A stretch of DNA of 59,108 bases from a bacterium. GTDB taxonomy: Bacteria; Actinomycetota; Acidimicrobiia; Acidimicrobiales; CATQHL01. Shown one piece after another: positions 25,901 to 39,198 of the stretch. Position 1 is the first letter of the stretch; each line of letters begins with the position of its first letter. The stretch covers positions 1-59,108 of the forward strand of contig JAPPDX010000076.1 in NCBI GenBank assembly GCA_028824415.1, in the 5' to 3' direction. The notes beneath the pieces were generated by a model, which did not search any database, had not been told where the DNA came from, and saw only the letters and a program-made list of their open reading frames with translations. The position numbers and the translations under genes were made by a program.

Positions 25901-27670
25901 CCCGCCGACCGCCACCACCAGATCAACGGTCGAACCGCGCGGCAGTTCGGGAAGCGCCTCGGCAATGGCGACGACAGAACCCTCCGTCGCCGTGGGATCC
26001 ACCAGCGTCTGCACCCGGCCGACCCGGAGACCGATGGCGGAGAGCCGCAACCGGGCCTCTTCGACAGTCATCCCCACGACGTCGGCGGGGATGACGATGA
26101 GCGGCTCCCCGAGGTTCACCTGCACTTTGACGGCCTGTCCCTCGTCGAGCAGGCCGCCGGGTTCGGGCAGCTGCCCGACGACCTCGCCGGTCGCCGCTCC
26201 GGGGACGCGCACCTCCAGGCGGCGCACTTCCCAGCCCGAGTCGCTGAGGGTGTCCGAAGCCCGCGACCAGTCCATGCCGACCACGCCGGGGACCACATGA
26301 GCGGGGGTGTCGTCGCCGGGCGCGCTGAGTAGCACGAGGAGCACGCCGGCGGCGATGATCGCGACCGCAGCGGCCAGGCTCAGCGCAAGGCTGCGGATGC
26401 GGCGCGGCCTCAGTGTCGTGTCGACCTCATCCGGCTGGGGTGCATCCGGCTCCTCCTCCCACTCCTCGGCGCGCTGGAACGCCTCGTCGAGCCGGGTGGG
26501 CGGTGGGAACATCTCAGCGGTCGCCCGCAGCGCCAGCGCCAACTCGTCGGCCTCGAGGCGATTCTCGGGTCTCGCTGCCGATGCCTGCGCGAGCAGCGGC
26601 GCCAGCCGGGTTAGATGCCGGGCGGTGGCCGTCCCGGCGCCGGCCGGAACCACTGAGCGGCCGAGCCGGTTGATCGCCGGAGGCGGCACGGGCTGACCCG
26701 CCGTCGCCTCGGCCAGTACCACGGCAAGGCCGAACACATCGGCTGCGGCAGCCGCGGCGACCGGGTCCTCATCGGGCGCCTCGGATTCCCCGGCCTCGGT
26801 AGCTACCGCCTCTCCGGACTCGGCGGGTGGCGGCGACGCCTCGGCCTCGCCGCTGCGTGCGAGCTCCCCGGCTGGCGGGTCATCAACGATGGCGCCGGAG
26901 ATGTCGTCCGTCTCATCCTCGGCAAGCGCCGGCGGGTGACTCGTTCCGTCCTCGAAGGTGCCCGCCCCGACGATGTCCTCGACGGGTTCACCGGCCTCGA
27001 GACCCCATTCGGCGTCGCCGACACCGTCGAGATCGGTCGGGGCCCCGAGGTCGTCGACCTCGATCGTCTCCGGGGCGTCGTAACGCGTCGCTTCGAAGGG
27101 TTGCACCGGGCGCCGCAGGAAGTCCACCCCCATCTCCGCCAGCCGGATCCTGCCGCGCACGTCGAGGGAGCAGCTGGCCGGGGTGATCGCCCCGTGGGTG
27201 ACGCCGACCTGGCGGAGGCTGTGAAGCGTCTCGGCCGCCTGCAGACCGATCAGGAGCGTCTGGGAGGGAGTGAGAGCCGAACCGGACTCGATGAGTCGCT
27301 GCAGGCGCATCTGCGGGACCGGGTAGACCAGGTAGGGCACGGGATCCAGCTGCCAGTCCAGCAGCGGCAGGACGTGAAGATGCCGCAGGTTGCGCAACTC
27401 CTCGAGCCAGGCCGCAACTTCATCGGGATCGGCCACCGCCTCGGCATCGAGGAAGATCACCTCGACGTCCTGGTCGTCGTCCCCGTCCCACGCCCGGTAG
27501 GTCCTCCCGAGGCGGCTCTCGCCCAGGTAGTCGCCGATCTGGTAGCGGCCCGCCATCGGCGCGGGCTCCCAGGCCACCTCGGCGAGTTCGCCCTCGGGAA
27601 CTCCGGCCGGTTCCTCGGGAACGCCGTCGCCTGCGTTGTCCTGGCTGGGCTCGCCGGCTCCGGTGTCCAC
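25898..27670 (-). CDS. PASTA-domain membrane pseudokinase
   Basis: A 590-residue protein: kinase-like domain about residues 43-380, a Pro/Glu-rich insert, a membrane segment (LALSLAAAVAIIAAGVLLVL) near residue 430, and two extracellular PASTA repeats starting at VPGVVGMDW and IPADVVGMT. The layout matches PknB-type kinases, but the catalytic residues are lost: the ATP-site Lys is Ile72 (VEVIFLD), HRDxKxxN reads HGAITPAS, and DFG reads EMG. It should bind peptidoglycan and act as a scaffold or regulator rather than phosphorylate. The GTG start at 27670 has TAATCT 7 nt upstream. Confidence 0.85.
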   Translation of the reverse strand: MDTGAGEPSQDNAGDGVPEEPAGVPEGELAEVAWEPAPMAGRYQIGDYLGESRLGRTYRAWDGDDDQDVEVIFLDAEAVADPDEVAAWLEELRNLRHLHVLPLLDWQLDPVPYLVYPVPQMRLQRLIESGSALTPSQTLLIGLQAAETLHSLRQVGVTHGAITPASCSLDVRGRIRLAEMGVDFLRRPVQPFEATRYDAPETIEVDDLGAPTDLDGVGDAEWGLEAGEPVEDIVGAGTFEDGTSHPPALAEDETDDISGAIVDDPPAGELARSGEAEASPPPAESGEAVATEAGESEAPDEDPVAAAAAADVFGLAVVLAEATAGQPVPPPAINRLGRSVVPAGAGTATARHLTRLAPLLAQASAARPENRLEADELALALRATAEMFPPPTRLDEAFQRAEEWEEEPDAPQPDEVDTTLRPRRIRSLALSLAAAVAIIAAGVLLVLLSAPGDDTPAHVVPGVVGMDWSRASDTLSDSGWEVRRLEVRVPGAATGEVVGQLPEPGGLLDEGQAVKVQVNLGEPLIVIPADVVGMTVEEARLRLSAIGLRVGRVQTLVDPTATEGSVVAIAEALPELPRGSTVDLVVAVGG

Positions 27671-27677
27671 GAGGTCG

Positions 27678-27683
27678 AGATTA
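27678..27683 (-). promoter_or_regulatory. -10 element TAATCT of the PASTA pseudokinase gene
   Basis: TAATCT lies 7 nt before GTG 27670 on the reverse strand, a leaderless arrangement facing the divergent promoter at 27712. Confidence 0.45.
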
Positions 27684-27711
27684 CCGCCGCGGCTGGCGAG
27701 CGGACCGCCTC

Positions 27712-27717
27712 TAGCCT
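27712..27717 (+). promoter_or_regulatory. -10 element TAGCCT of the divergent anchored-protein gene
   Basis: TAGCCT lies 7 nt before GTG 27725 on the forward strand; only 28 bp separate it from the opposing -10 at 27683. Confidence 0.45.
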
Positions 27718-27724
27718 GACCTGT

Positions 27725-28147
27725 GTGGCCCTGAGCTCACGCCGCCAGGCACTCATCGCCGCCCTCATCGCCACCGCGGGGATCGCCTCGATCACCGCCG
27801 CCGTGCTGGTGCGCGACGGCGACAGCGGCCCTCCGGTGGATTCCCGTGTCGAAGAGTTGATCCCGGAGCCGGACAGCGATGTGCTGGCACAACAGGCCTT
27901 CGGGCTCGACCTGACCGACACCCCGCGGTACGTCATCGAGCTGTACCTGAACGGCGAGAGGTTGCCTGAGAACGAGGCCGTGCAGGCCACGTCGGTGAAT
28001 CGCGTCGTGTACCAGCCGGGCCGGGATCGAGCCGTTGAGAAGCTGCGCGCCGGCGAGAACTGCGCCCGGGCGGTCTTCTACCCGTTCGCCGAAGGCTCCG
28101 CCTCGCCCCGCCGGGGCGAGGTCCGCTGGTGCTTCAGAGCCGCCTGA
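27725..28147 (+). CDS. Membrane-anchored protein of unknown function
   Basis: A 140-residue protein with an N-terminal signal anchor (ALIAALIATAGIASITAAVLV, about residues 9-29) and an extracytoplasmic domain of about 110 residues. No catalytic motif is seen; the YVIELYLNGERLP and VEKLRAGENCARAVFYPF segments look like a small beta-rich domain with two Cys. GTG 27725 is favoured by its -10 spacing and the signal anchor. It diverges from the PASTA pseudokinase, so the two cell-envelope proteins may be co-regulated. Confidence 0.65.
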   Translation: MALSSRRQALIAALIATAGIASITAAVLVRDGDSGPPVDSRVEELIPEPDSDVLAQQAFGLDLTDTPRYVIELYLNGERLPENEAVQATSVNRVVYQPGRDRAVEKLRAGENCARAVFYPFAEGSASPRRGEVRWCFRAA

Positions 28148-28184
28148 CCCGCCTGGCCCAGCCTCTCGCCGCCGCGGCGTTCCG

Positions 28185-32300
<4,116 letters not shown>

Positions 32301-32350
32301 TCGCCCGGACGGTTCGAACGAGATGCAACGGGAGTGCCCGGGATAACGAA

Positions 32351-32356
32351 TAGCGT
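32351..32356 (+). promoter_or_regulatory. -10 element TAGCGT of the second binding-lipoprotein gene
   Basis: TAGCGT lies 7 nt before GTG 32364, so the second binding protein has its own leaderless-type promoter inside the cluster. Confidence 0.5.
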
Positions 32357-32363
32357 TCTGACC

Positions 32364-34166
32364 GTGAGATTCAGAACCTGGGCCAGGATTCCTATCTGCA
32401 TCGCCCTTCTGGCCGTCGCCTGCACCGGCGACGATTCCGGCGACTCCGGCACCGGCGCCACCGCCACCACGGACGAGGCCCCGGAGAGGGCGGGCGCTGG
32501 GGCTGCCGACACCACGGCCGCCGAATCACCCCCAACCCCGGCCGATAACGCCGAGAGCGATGCCGCCGCACCGGCGCCCGGCGAGGCCGGCGGCGGCGAG
32601 TTGATCCTGGCGGTGGAGCAGTGGCCGGAATGCCTGAACCCCATCACCTCGTGCGCCAACGCCTCCTGGACTCTCTGGTCGGTCACCACGCACGTGTTGC
32701 CGCGGCTCATGGAGCTGGACCTGCAGAACAACTACCAGTCCTCGCCCACGCTGCTCGAGGAGCCGACGTCCGCCAACGGCGGGCTGGCCGTGGCCGGCGA
32801 CGGCACCTTCACGCTCACCTTCCGCCTGCATCCCGAGGCGGTCTGGAGCGACGGCACGCCGATCACCAGTGACGACGTGCGGTTCACCTGGCGGGCCCGC
32901 CTGGACACCGATGGCACCCTCGACACCGACGGCTACGAACTGATCACCGGCATCGACATCAGCGACCCCAAGGTGGCCGTGGTGACCTTCAGCCAACCCT
33001 ATGCCCCTTGGCGCGACCTCTTCGATCCGCTGCTGCCGGCCCACCACCTCGGCCCCGAGACCAACGTGGCCAACACCTGGAACGACTCGATCCCCATATC
33101 CGGCGGGCCGTGGCTGCAACAGTCCTGGAGCCAGGAGCAGCACGTCCTCGTACCCAACGACCTCTACTGGGATGACGACCGCAAGCCGCTGGTGGACCGA
33201 GTCGTGATGGTGCCCCGCGAGGACACTGACTCCGAGGTGGTGGCCCTGCAGACCGGTGAGGTCATGGCCGCCTCGCCGCAGCCGTTTCCCGGCGCGGCGG
33301 AGCGTCTCGGCGGCGACCTGACGTTCGTGGGCGGGGGCGGCACCTTCATCGAGGGGCTCTGGATCAACCAGAACGCCCCCGACCGCCGCTTCGAGATCAC
33401 CCGGAACATCCGCCAGGCCGTGGCCTACTCGCTGGACCGCGAGTTGATCGCGGATGTGGCACTGGGCTCCATCATCGAGGACCCCCAGGTGTTGCAATGC
33501 GCCGGCTGGAGCCCCGCCGTCGGCGAATGGTGCGCCGACGATTTCGCCCACTACGGCCAGGACCTCGGCAAGGTCACCGAGCTGCTGAGTGCCGAGGGCT
33601 GGAGCCGGCCCGACCCCGACGGCCTGTGGGTGAACCCCGACGGCACCGAGTTGGTGCTGCAGTGGAACACCGTGGCGGGCAACAAGCGGCGCGAGGACGT
33701 GCAGGCCCTGGTCAGCGAGATGACCGCACCCTTCGGCATCGGCTGGGAGATCATCAACTACGACCCCGGTGAACTGTTCCAGAACCGCTTGCCGGCCCTG
33801 AACTTCGGGCCGGTGGCGCTCTTCGCCAACAGCACCTCGCCGGATCCAACCGTGTTCCGGCTCTACGACATCGACGGCATCCCCAGCGAGGCCAACGGCT
33901 TCAGCGGCCAGAACTTCACGGCCTACGCCAGCCAGGAGGCCAGCGACCTGGCCGCCGCCATCGACCGGGAGGTGGACGCCTCCGCCCGCCTGGCGCTGGT
34001 GCGCCAACTCGGAGAGCTGCTGGCAACCGACGTGCCGTGGATCCCGCTTTACGTGCTGCCCAATCTGGTGGTCTGGAACAGCACCGTCGTGGAGGGCGCC
34101 GGGAACGCGCTGTTCAGCGCCTACGGCGGCTTCGCCGACATGTACGACTGGCGCGTCATCGGCTGA
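32364..34166 (+). CDS. ABC transporter substrate-binding lipoprotein (SBP family 5), copy 2
   Basis: A 600-residue paralogue of the preceding protein with the same architecture: signal peptide with lipobox LAVAC (Cys near residue 20), acidic linker, then GGELILAVEQWPECLNP. Long stretches are identical to copy 1, for example GNKRREDVQALVSEMTA, while signal peptide and linker differ. GTG 32364 is chosen for the -10 spacing and lipobox distance; an in-frame ATG at 32334 would overlengthen the signal peptide. It is followed by the permease genes after 66 bp. Confidence 0.92.
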   Translation: MRFRTWARIPICIALLAVACTGDDSGDSGTGATATTDEAPERAGAGAADTTAAESPPTPADNAESDAAAPAPGEAGGGELILAVEQWPECLNPITSCANASWTLWSVTTHVLPRLMELDLQNNYQSSPTLLEEPTSANGGLAVAGDGTFTLTFRLHPEAVWSDGTPITSDDVRFTWRARLDTDGTLDTDGYELITGIDISDPKVAVVTFSQPYAPWRDLFDPLLPAHHLGPETNVANTWNDSIPISGGPWLQQSWSQEQHVLVPNDLYWDDDRKPLVDRVVMVPREDTDSEVVALQTGEVMAASPQPFPGAAERLGGDLTFVGGGGTFIEGLWINQNAPDRRFEITRNIRQAVAYSLDRELIADVALGSIIEDPQVLQCAGWSPAVGEWCADDFAHYGQDLGKVTELLSAEGWSRPDPDGLWVNPDGTELVLQWNTVAGNKRREDVQALVSEMTAPFGIGWEIINYDPGELFQNRLPALNFGPVALFANSTSPDPTVFRLYDIDGIPSEANGFSGQNFTAYASQEASDLAAAIDREVDASARLALVRQLGELLATDVPWIPLYVLPNLVVWNSTVVEGAGNALFSAYGGFADMYDWRVIG

Positions 34167-34232
34167 GCCGGTGACCGCGCCGCAGCCGCCGCCAGAGCGG
34201 GAATCCCTGCAGGCACATCCCGGGAATCGGCC

Positions 34233-35240
34233 GTGATCGGCTACGCCCTGCGCCGCCTGGCCATCACCCTGCCGGTGCTGGTGGTCATCTCCTTCGGCAC
34301 GTTCTGGGCGGCCGGGCAGATCTCGAGTCCCTCCGCCCAGCTCACGCTCAACCCGCGGATCAGCCCCGAGGCCAAACAGGCCTACATCGAGTTGCTGGGA
34401 CTCGACCAGCCGCTGCACGTGCAGTACGGCAAGTGGCTGGGGAACTTCGTGTCCGGCGACTTCGGCACCTCGCTGGTGCGCAACGGCCAGGACGTCTGGC
34501 CGTTCGTGGAGCGGGCACTGGCCAACACGCTGCTGCTGGTGGCCGCCGCGGTGAGCCTGTCGCTGCTGATCGGCCTGGCAGTGGGGACCGTCTCGGCCAT
34601 CCGCCGCGGCTCGCTGTGGGACTACGGCTCGGTGACCGTGTCGTTCCTGGGCATCTCGATCCCGGTGTTCTGGCTGGGGCTGATGCTGCAGCTGTTCTTC
34701 GGGCTGTACCTGGCCAACTGGCTCGGGGTCGGCCCGCCGCTGCTGCCCACCGCCGGCATCTACTCGCCCGGGCAGCAGGGCTTCGACCTTGTTGACCGAG
34801 TGCGCCACCTGGTGCTGCCCACAATGGCGCTGTCACTGCAACTGGTGGCGGTGTACAGCCGCTACATGCGGGCCTCGATGCTCGAGGTGATGAGCGCCGA
34901 CTACATCCGCACCGCCCGCTCCAAGGGCCTGCGGGAAAGCCGGGTGGTGGTGCGCCACGGCATGCGCTCGGCGCTCGTGCCGGTCACCACGCAGGCCGCC
35001 ATCGACATCGGCCAACTCGTGGGCGGGCTGATCGTCACCGAGCGGGTGTTCCAGTACCCGGGGATGGGGCTGCTGTTCCTGGAGTCGCTCGAAGGAGGCG
35101 ACTACACGATCCTGCTGCCCACAGTGATGATCACCGCGGTGGCGGTGTTCTCCCTGAATCTCGTCGCCGACCTGCTGTACGGCGTGCTCGACCCGCGGGT
35201 TCGGCTGGGGCGGGGACGAAGGCCGGTGCGGCGTGGCTGA
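34233..35240 (+). CDS. ABC transporter permease, DppB/OppB family
   Basis: A 335-residue inner-membrane permease with six predicted membrane segments. The N-terminal helix LRRLAITLPVLVVISFGTF, LGLDQPLHVQYGKW and the EAA loop YIRTARSKGLRESRVVVRH are typical of DppB. GTG 34233 is the only sensible start. Its stop lies inside the start region of the next permease gene (8 bp overlap). Confidence 0.94.
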   Translation: MIGYALRRLAITLPVLVVISFGTFWAAGQISSPSAQLTLNPRISPEAKQAYIELLGLDQPLHVQYGKWLGNFVSGDFGTSLVRNGQDVWPFVERALANTLLLVAAAVSLSLLIGLAVGTVSAIRRGSLWDYGSVTVSFLGISIPVFWLGLMLQLFFGLYLANWLGVGPPLLPTAGIYSPGQQGFDLVDRVRHLVLPTMALSLQLVAVYSRYMRASMLEVMSADYIRTARSKGLRESRVVVRHGMRSALVPVTTQAAIDIGQLVGGLIVTERVFQYPGMGLLFLESLEGGDYTILLPTVMITAVAVFSLNLVADLLYGVLDPRVRLGRGRRPVRRG

Positions 35241-36147
35241 GCGAGCCGGAACGGGCGCTTCCCCCGGCGGCGAGATGGAGTCGCTCGCCAGCGAGAAGCC
35301 GATCAGCCCGTGGCGCCTGGCCCTGCGCCGCTTCGGGCGGCGGCGTCCCGCCGTCATCTCCTCTCTGGTTCTCGCGGTGATCGTCGTCGGCGCCGTGTTC
35401 GCGGACTGGATCGCCCCATTCGGGGCGGTGGAGCAGAACCTGGACGACATCCTCCAGAGCCCCGACGGCACCTACCTGCTGGGAACAGACACCCTCGGTC
35501 GCGACAACCTCAGCCGCATCCTCCACGGGGGACGCGTCTCGCTGCTGGTCGGGGTCATGGTGGCGCTCATCGCCGGCGGGGTCGGCACGACTGTGGGCCT
35601 CCTGGCCGGGTACTACGGCGGACTGATCGACGCCATCCTGATGCGCCTCACCGACACGCTGCTGGCGCTGCCGGGGCTGATGGTGGTGATCATCGCCGCC
35701 CGCCTGCTCGGCGACGGGGTGTGGGATGTGGTGCTGGTGCTGTCGGGCATCGCCTGGATGACACTGGCCCGCATCGTCCGGGGCAAGGTGCTGACGCTCA
35801 AGGAGCAGGAGTTCGTGGAGGCCGCTCGGGCGCTCGGCGTGCCCGCACGGCAGATCATGCGCCGCCATCTGCTGCCGAACCTGGTGGGCGAGATCACCGT
35901 GACCGCGTCCCTCACGGTGGCCGCCGCGATCCTGGCCGAGTCCACGCTCAGCTTCCTGGGCCTCGGCGTCAGCCCCACCCACACCGCCACGTGGGGGAAC
36001 ATGCTGGGCGGCAACGAGGGGTTCGTCATCACGGCGCCCTGGCTGGTCTGGGCGCCGGGGCTGGCGATCGTCATCACGGCTCTGTGCGTCAACTTCATCG
36101 GTGACGGGCTGCGCGACTCGCTCGACCCCACCCAGGAGAACCTGTGA
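35233..36147 (+). CDS. ABC transporter permease, DppC/OppC family
   Basis: A 304-residue permease. LLGTDTLGRDNLSRILHGGR is the DppC signature and FVEAARALGVPARQIMRRH is its EAA loop, which docks on the ATPases; five to six membrane segments follow the N-terminal OppC_N part. GTG 35233 overlaps dppB. The 3' end overlaps the next gene by 4 bp (GTGA). Confidence 0.94.
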   Translation: MAERAGTGASPGGEMESLASEKPISPWRLALRRFGRRRPAVISSLVLAVIVVGAVFADWIAPFGAVEQNLDDILQSPDGTYLLGTDTLGRDNLSRILHGGRVSLLVGVMVALIAGGVGTTVGLLAGYYGGLIDAILMRLTDTLLALPGLMVVIIAARLLGDGVWDVVLVLSGIAWMTLARIVRGKVLTLKEQEFVEAARALGVPARQIMRRHLLPNLVGEITVTASLTVAAAILAESTLSFLGLGVSPTHTATWGNMLGGNEGFVITAPWLVWAPGLAIVITALCVNFIGDGLRDSLDPTQENL

Positions 36148-37172
36148 GCGCGGCGATCGGCTCGGGCGCGCCGGCGGGCTCGGCGACCGCACCGCTGCTG
36201 TCGGTTCGCGACCTGCGCACCGAGATCGACACCGAGAACGGCACGGTGACCGCCGCCGACGGCGTCAGCTTCGACCTGCACGGCAATGAGGTGCTGGCCG
36301 TCGTGGGTGAGTCGGGTTGCGGCAAGACGATGCTGGCACTGTCCATCCTGGGGCTGCTGCCGCGGCGCACCGGCCGCATCACCGCCGGGCAGGTGCTGTT
36401 CCGCGGCGAGGATCTCGCCCAGGCCACCCCCGAGCGCCTGCGGGAGATCAGGGGCGCGGAGATCGCCATGATCTTCCAGGACGCTCTCACCGGACTGCAC
36501 CCGCTGCGGCGCGTCGGCGACCAGATAGTCGAGATGATCCGCGCCCACGAGCGCGTACCCCGCGCTCTGGCCAAGCGCCGGGCGGTCGATCTGCTGGACC
36601 TCGTGGGAATCCCGGCGCCGGATCGCCGCGTCCACTCGTTCCCACACGAACTCTCCGGCGGGATGCGCCAGCGGGTCATGATCGCGATGGCCGTGGCACT
36701 GGACCCCCAGGTGCTCATCGCCGACGAGCCGACCACGGCCCTCGATGTGACCGTGCAGGCGCAGGTGCTGGAGACCCTTGCCAGGATCAGCGGTGACCTC
36801 AACGGCTCGATCCTGCTGATCACCCACGACTTCGGCGTGGTGGCCGGTTTCGCCGACCGGGTGGCGGTCATGTACGCCGGGCGGCTCGTGGAACAGGGAC
36901 CCGTGGCTGAGGTGTACCGCCGCCCCCGCCACCCCTACACAGCCGGTCTGCTTGTCTCCATGCCCCGCATCGACGACGAACCCGGGCGTCTCGAGCGCAT
37001 CGCCGGCACGCCACCCAATCTCGTGTCGCCCCCTCCGGGCTGTCGGTTCGCGCCGCGTTGCAGCCTCGCCGGCGACATCTGCAGGGAAGTGCCGCCGGAG
37101 ATGCGGCTCTGGCCACCCGACGGCGCGGTGACCGTGGCCTGCCACCGCGCCGAGCAGGTCGGAGAAGGCTGA
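36144..37172 (+). CDS. ABC transporter ATP-binding protein, DppD/OppD family
   Basis: A 342-residue ATPase: Walker A GESGCGKT, Q-loop MIFQDALTGLHP, signature LSGGMRQRV, Walker B VLIADEPTTALD, H-loop ITHDF. The C-terminal oligopeptide-transport extension has Cys residues (GCRFAPRCSLAGDICREV and a later Cys) typical of the [4Fe-4S]-like motif of this group. GTG start overlaps the dppC stop. Confidence 0.95.
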   Translation: MSAAIGSGAPAGSATAPLLSVRDLRTEIDTENGTVTAADGVSFDLHGNEVLAVVGESGCGKTMLALSILGLLPRRTGRITAGQVLFRGEDLAQATPERLREIRGAEIAMIFQDALTGLHPLRRVGDQIVEMIRAHERVPRALAKRRAVDLLDLVGIPAPDRRVHSFPHELSGGMRQRVMIAMAVALDPQVLIADEPTTALDVTVQAQVLETLARISGDLNGSILLITHDFGVVAGFADRVAVMYAGRLVEQGPVAEVYRRPRHPYTAGLLVSMPRIDDEPGRLERIAGTPPNLVSPPPGCRFAPRCSLAGDICREVPPEMRLWPPDGAVTVACHRAEQVGEG

Positions 37173-37175
37173 GCG

Positions 37176-38219
37176 ATGGCCGGCCCGCCCTTCCCGCAAC
37201 ATGCCGCCGCCTACGGTGATCCCGGCGAAGGTAGGAATCCAGGCTCCGTTCCCACGTCGCTGCTGGCCGTGGAGGGGCTGGCCAAGCACTTCAGCACGCG
37301 GCGGGCAACCCTGAAGGCCGTTGACGGGGTCTCGTTCACGCTCGAGGAGGGGCGCAGCCTGGGCCTCGTCGGTGAGTCGGGCTGCGGCAAATCCACGACG
37401 GCGCGGCTGATCCTGCGCCTCCTGAAGCCGACCGCCGGCTCGGTCCGTTTCCGGGGCCGCGAACTCACCGCCCTTTCCCAGGCCGAAATGCGCAGGGTGC
37501 GCAGCCAGTTGGGAATCGTCTTCCAGGATCCCTACGCCAGTCTGAACCCCCGCATGACTCTCCGGAACATCGTGGCCGAGGGGCTGCGCGTGTGGCACCC
37601 GGAGGCCGACCTCGATCGCCGGGTCGCCGAACTGCTGGAGCTGGTGGGTCTGCCCGCCCGTTTCGGCCGCCGCTACCCCCACGAGCTCTCCGGTGGGCAG
37701 CGCCAGCGGGTGGCCATCGCCCGGGCGCTGGCGCCGGGGCCGTCGCTGTTGATCTGCGATGAGCCGGTCTCGGCGCTGGACGTGTCCGTGCAGGCGCAGA
37801 TCCTCAACCTGCTCGCCGACCTGCAGTACGAACTGCGGCTCACGATCCTGTTCATCTCACACGACCTGGCGGTGGTGCGGCACGTCTGCGAGCGGGTGGC
37901 GGTCATGCATCTGGGGCGGATCGTGGAGATCGGCACCCGGGCGCAGGTCTATGACAACCCCCGCCACCCCTATACCGCGGCGCTGCTGTCGGCGGTGCCG
38001 GTGCCCGACCCGGCGCGCCGCCACGACGGCAGGCGGGTGCAGCTCGCCGGCGAGATCCCCAGCCCGCTGGACCCGCCGTCGGGTTGCACGTTCCGCACGC
38101 GCTGTCGCCACGCCGCCGAGCGCTGCGCAGTCGAGGATCCCGAGCTGGCCCTGCGCGGCGTGGACCACCCCGTGGCCTGCCATTTCGCCGCCGATCTGCC
38201 GCTCGTCCCGCAGCCGTAG
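37176..38219 (+). CDS. ABC transporter ATP-binding protein, DppF/OppF family
   Basis: A 347-residue ATPase: Walker A GESGCGKST, Q-loop VFQDPYASLNPRM, signature LSGGQRQRV, Walker B LLICDEPVSALD, plus the Cys-bearing C-terminal oligopeptide extension. ATG 37176 has GGAGAAGG 7 nt upstream and is 3 nt after the dppD stop. Residues about 13-23 (GDPGEGRNPG) are encoded by a degenerate copy of the dispersed palindrome, giving a 28-residue unconserved N-terminus before LLAVEGLAKHF. Confidence 0.94.
   Translation: MAGPPFPQHAAAYGDPGEGRNPGSVPTSLLAVEGLAKHFSTRRATLKAVDGVSFTLEEGRSLGLVGESGCGKSTTARLILRLLKPTAGSVRFRGRELTALSQAEMRRVRSQLGIVFQDPYASLNPRMTLRNIVAEGLRVWHPEADLDRRVAELLELVGLPARFGRRYPHELSGGQRQRVAIARALAPGPSLLICDEPVSALDVSVQAQILNLLADLQYELRLTILFISHDLAVVRHVCERVAVMHLGRIVEIGTRAQVYDNPRHPYTAALLSAVPVPDPARRHDGRRVQLAGEIPSPLDPPSGCTFRTRCRHAAERCAVEDPELALRGVDHPVACHFAADLPLVPQP
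37215..37242. repeat. Dispersed palindromic repeat, copy 4 (degenerate, inside dppF-like gene)
   Basis: ATCCCGGC-GAAG-GTAGGAAT followed by CCAG, same orientation as copy 1. Two arm changes relative to the perfect palindrome. It is translated in frame as part of the ATPase N-terminus. Confidence 0.65.
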
Positions 38220-38231
38220 CAGGCTGGTGCG

Positions 38232-39170
38232 GTGAACCGAGGCTCGGAGCGACCCGTGAACATCCCCGTCCGCCGGTCCGACGCTTCCGGGGCTGCAACG
38301 ACGACGGGGAAACTCTGGCTGGCCGGGCTGCGGGCGCTTTGGGCATCGCTTCCCTGGAGTGCCGGCTGGCTCCTGAGCGAGGCACTGGAGGGCACGTCGG
38401 CAAGGTTCGCGGGGGTGGCCGGCGGTGGCGCGTGGGCGTTCTGGGCGCTGGGGCTCACCGCTCTGCTGGTGCCCCACACCGTGTCACTCACGGCGCTGCG
38501 GATCCTGGCGCCGGGGGTGTTGGCGACGGTTGCCTGGGCGGCGGCAGTGACCGGCGCCACCGGGGCGGCGGCAGTTGGTCTGGCCTGTGGCGCGGCGGTG
38601 GCCGTCGGCGCCCTGTCGCCGCTGGTGGGCGACCGGTTCATCGACGCCACCAGCTACGGCTACGAGCGCCGCCTGGCACTGCGGGCCCCGGCGGCCGTGC
38701 TGGTCGGCGTGCTGGCGCCGACCTGGGCGCTGACGCTGGGCGGGATGGCGGCAGGACCGCTGCTGTGGTCGGCCGGACACACCGTGCTGGGCCCACTCGT
38801 CACCGCCGGAGGTTGGCTGATCGCCCTGGCGGGAATGCGCGCCCTGCACGGCCTGGCCCGGCGCTGGCTGGTCTATGTTCCGGCGGGTCTTGTGCTGCAC
38901 GACCGGATGACCCTGGCGGAGCCCACGCTGTTCCGCCGGGCCATGATCGCGGGGTTCGGTCCGGCACCGGCCGGCAGCGACGCCCGCGATCTCACCGCAG
39001 GCGCCGGGGGCCTGCTGTTCGAGTTGCGCCTCGCCGAGCCGGTGACCCTCACGCCGGCCCGCTCCGGCGGCAAACCCGAGAAGATCCAGGCCCTGCTGGT
39101 GGCGCCCACCCGCCCGGCGGCCACACTTGCGGAGGCACGCCGGCGCCGAATCGCCACGACACTCGATTGA
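38232..39170 (+). CDS. Multi-pass membrane protein of unknown function
   Basis: A 312-residue protein with about five hydrophobic segments between residues 55 and 200 (for example WAFWALGLTALLVPHTVSL and AAVLVGVLAPTWALTLGGM), then a soluble C-terminal domain of about 100 residues with ELRLAEPVTLTPAR. GTG 38232 starts 12 bp after the transporter operon; a later GTG at 38256 is possible. It may be transcribed with the transporter but has no recognised family; PAGLVLHD and the following segment look like a conserved soluble core. Confidence 0.65.
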   Translation: MNRGSERPVNIPVRRSDASGAATTTGKLWLAGLRALWASLPWSAGWLLSEALEGTSARFAGVAGGGAWAFWALGLTALLVPHTVSLTALRILAPGVLATVAWAAAVTGATGAAAVGLACGAAVAVGALSPLVGDRFIDATSYGYERRLALRAPAAVLVGVLAPTWALTLGGMAAGPLLWSAGHTVLGPLVTAGGWLIALAGMRALHGLARRWLVYVPAGLVLHDRMTLAEPTLFRRAMIAGFGPAPAGSDARDLTAGAGGLLFELRLAEPVTLTPARSGGKPEKIQALLVAPTRPAATLAEARRRRIATTLD

Positions 39171-39198
39171 TCCGGGGCCCTCAGGTGATCCGGGGCGC

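Noticed and set aside
32301-32350. tRNA-like GGTTCGA segment between the two binding-protein genes
   Set aside because: No acceptor or anticodon stems can be formed around it; no tRNA fits.
32526-34808. 760-codon reverse frame opposite the second binding protein and permease
   Set aside because: Antisense shadow; composition is Gln/His/Gly-rich with no domain, while the forward strand has clear family proteins.
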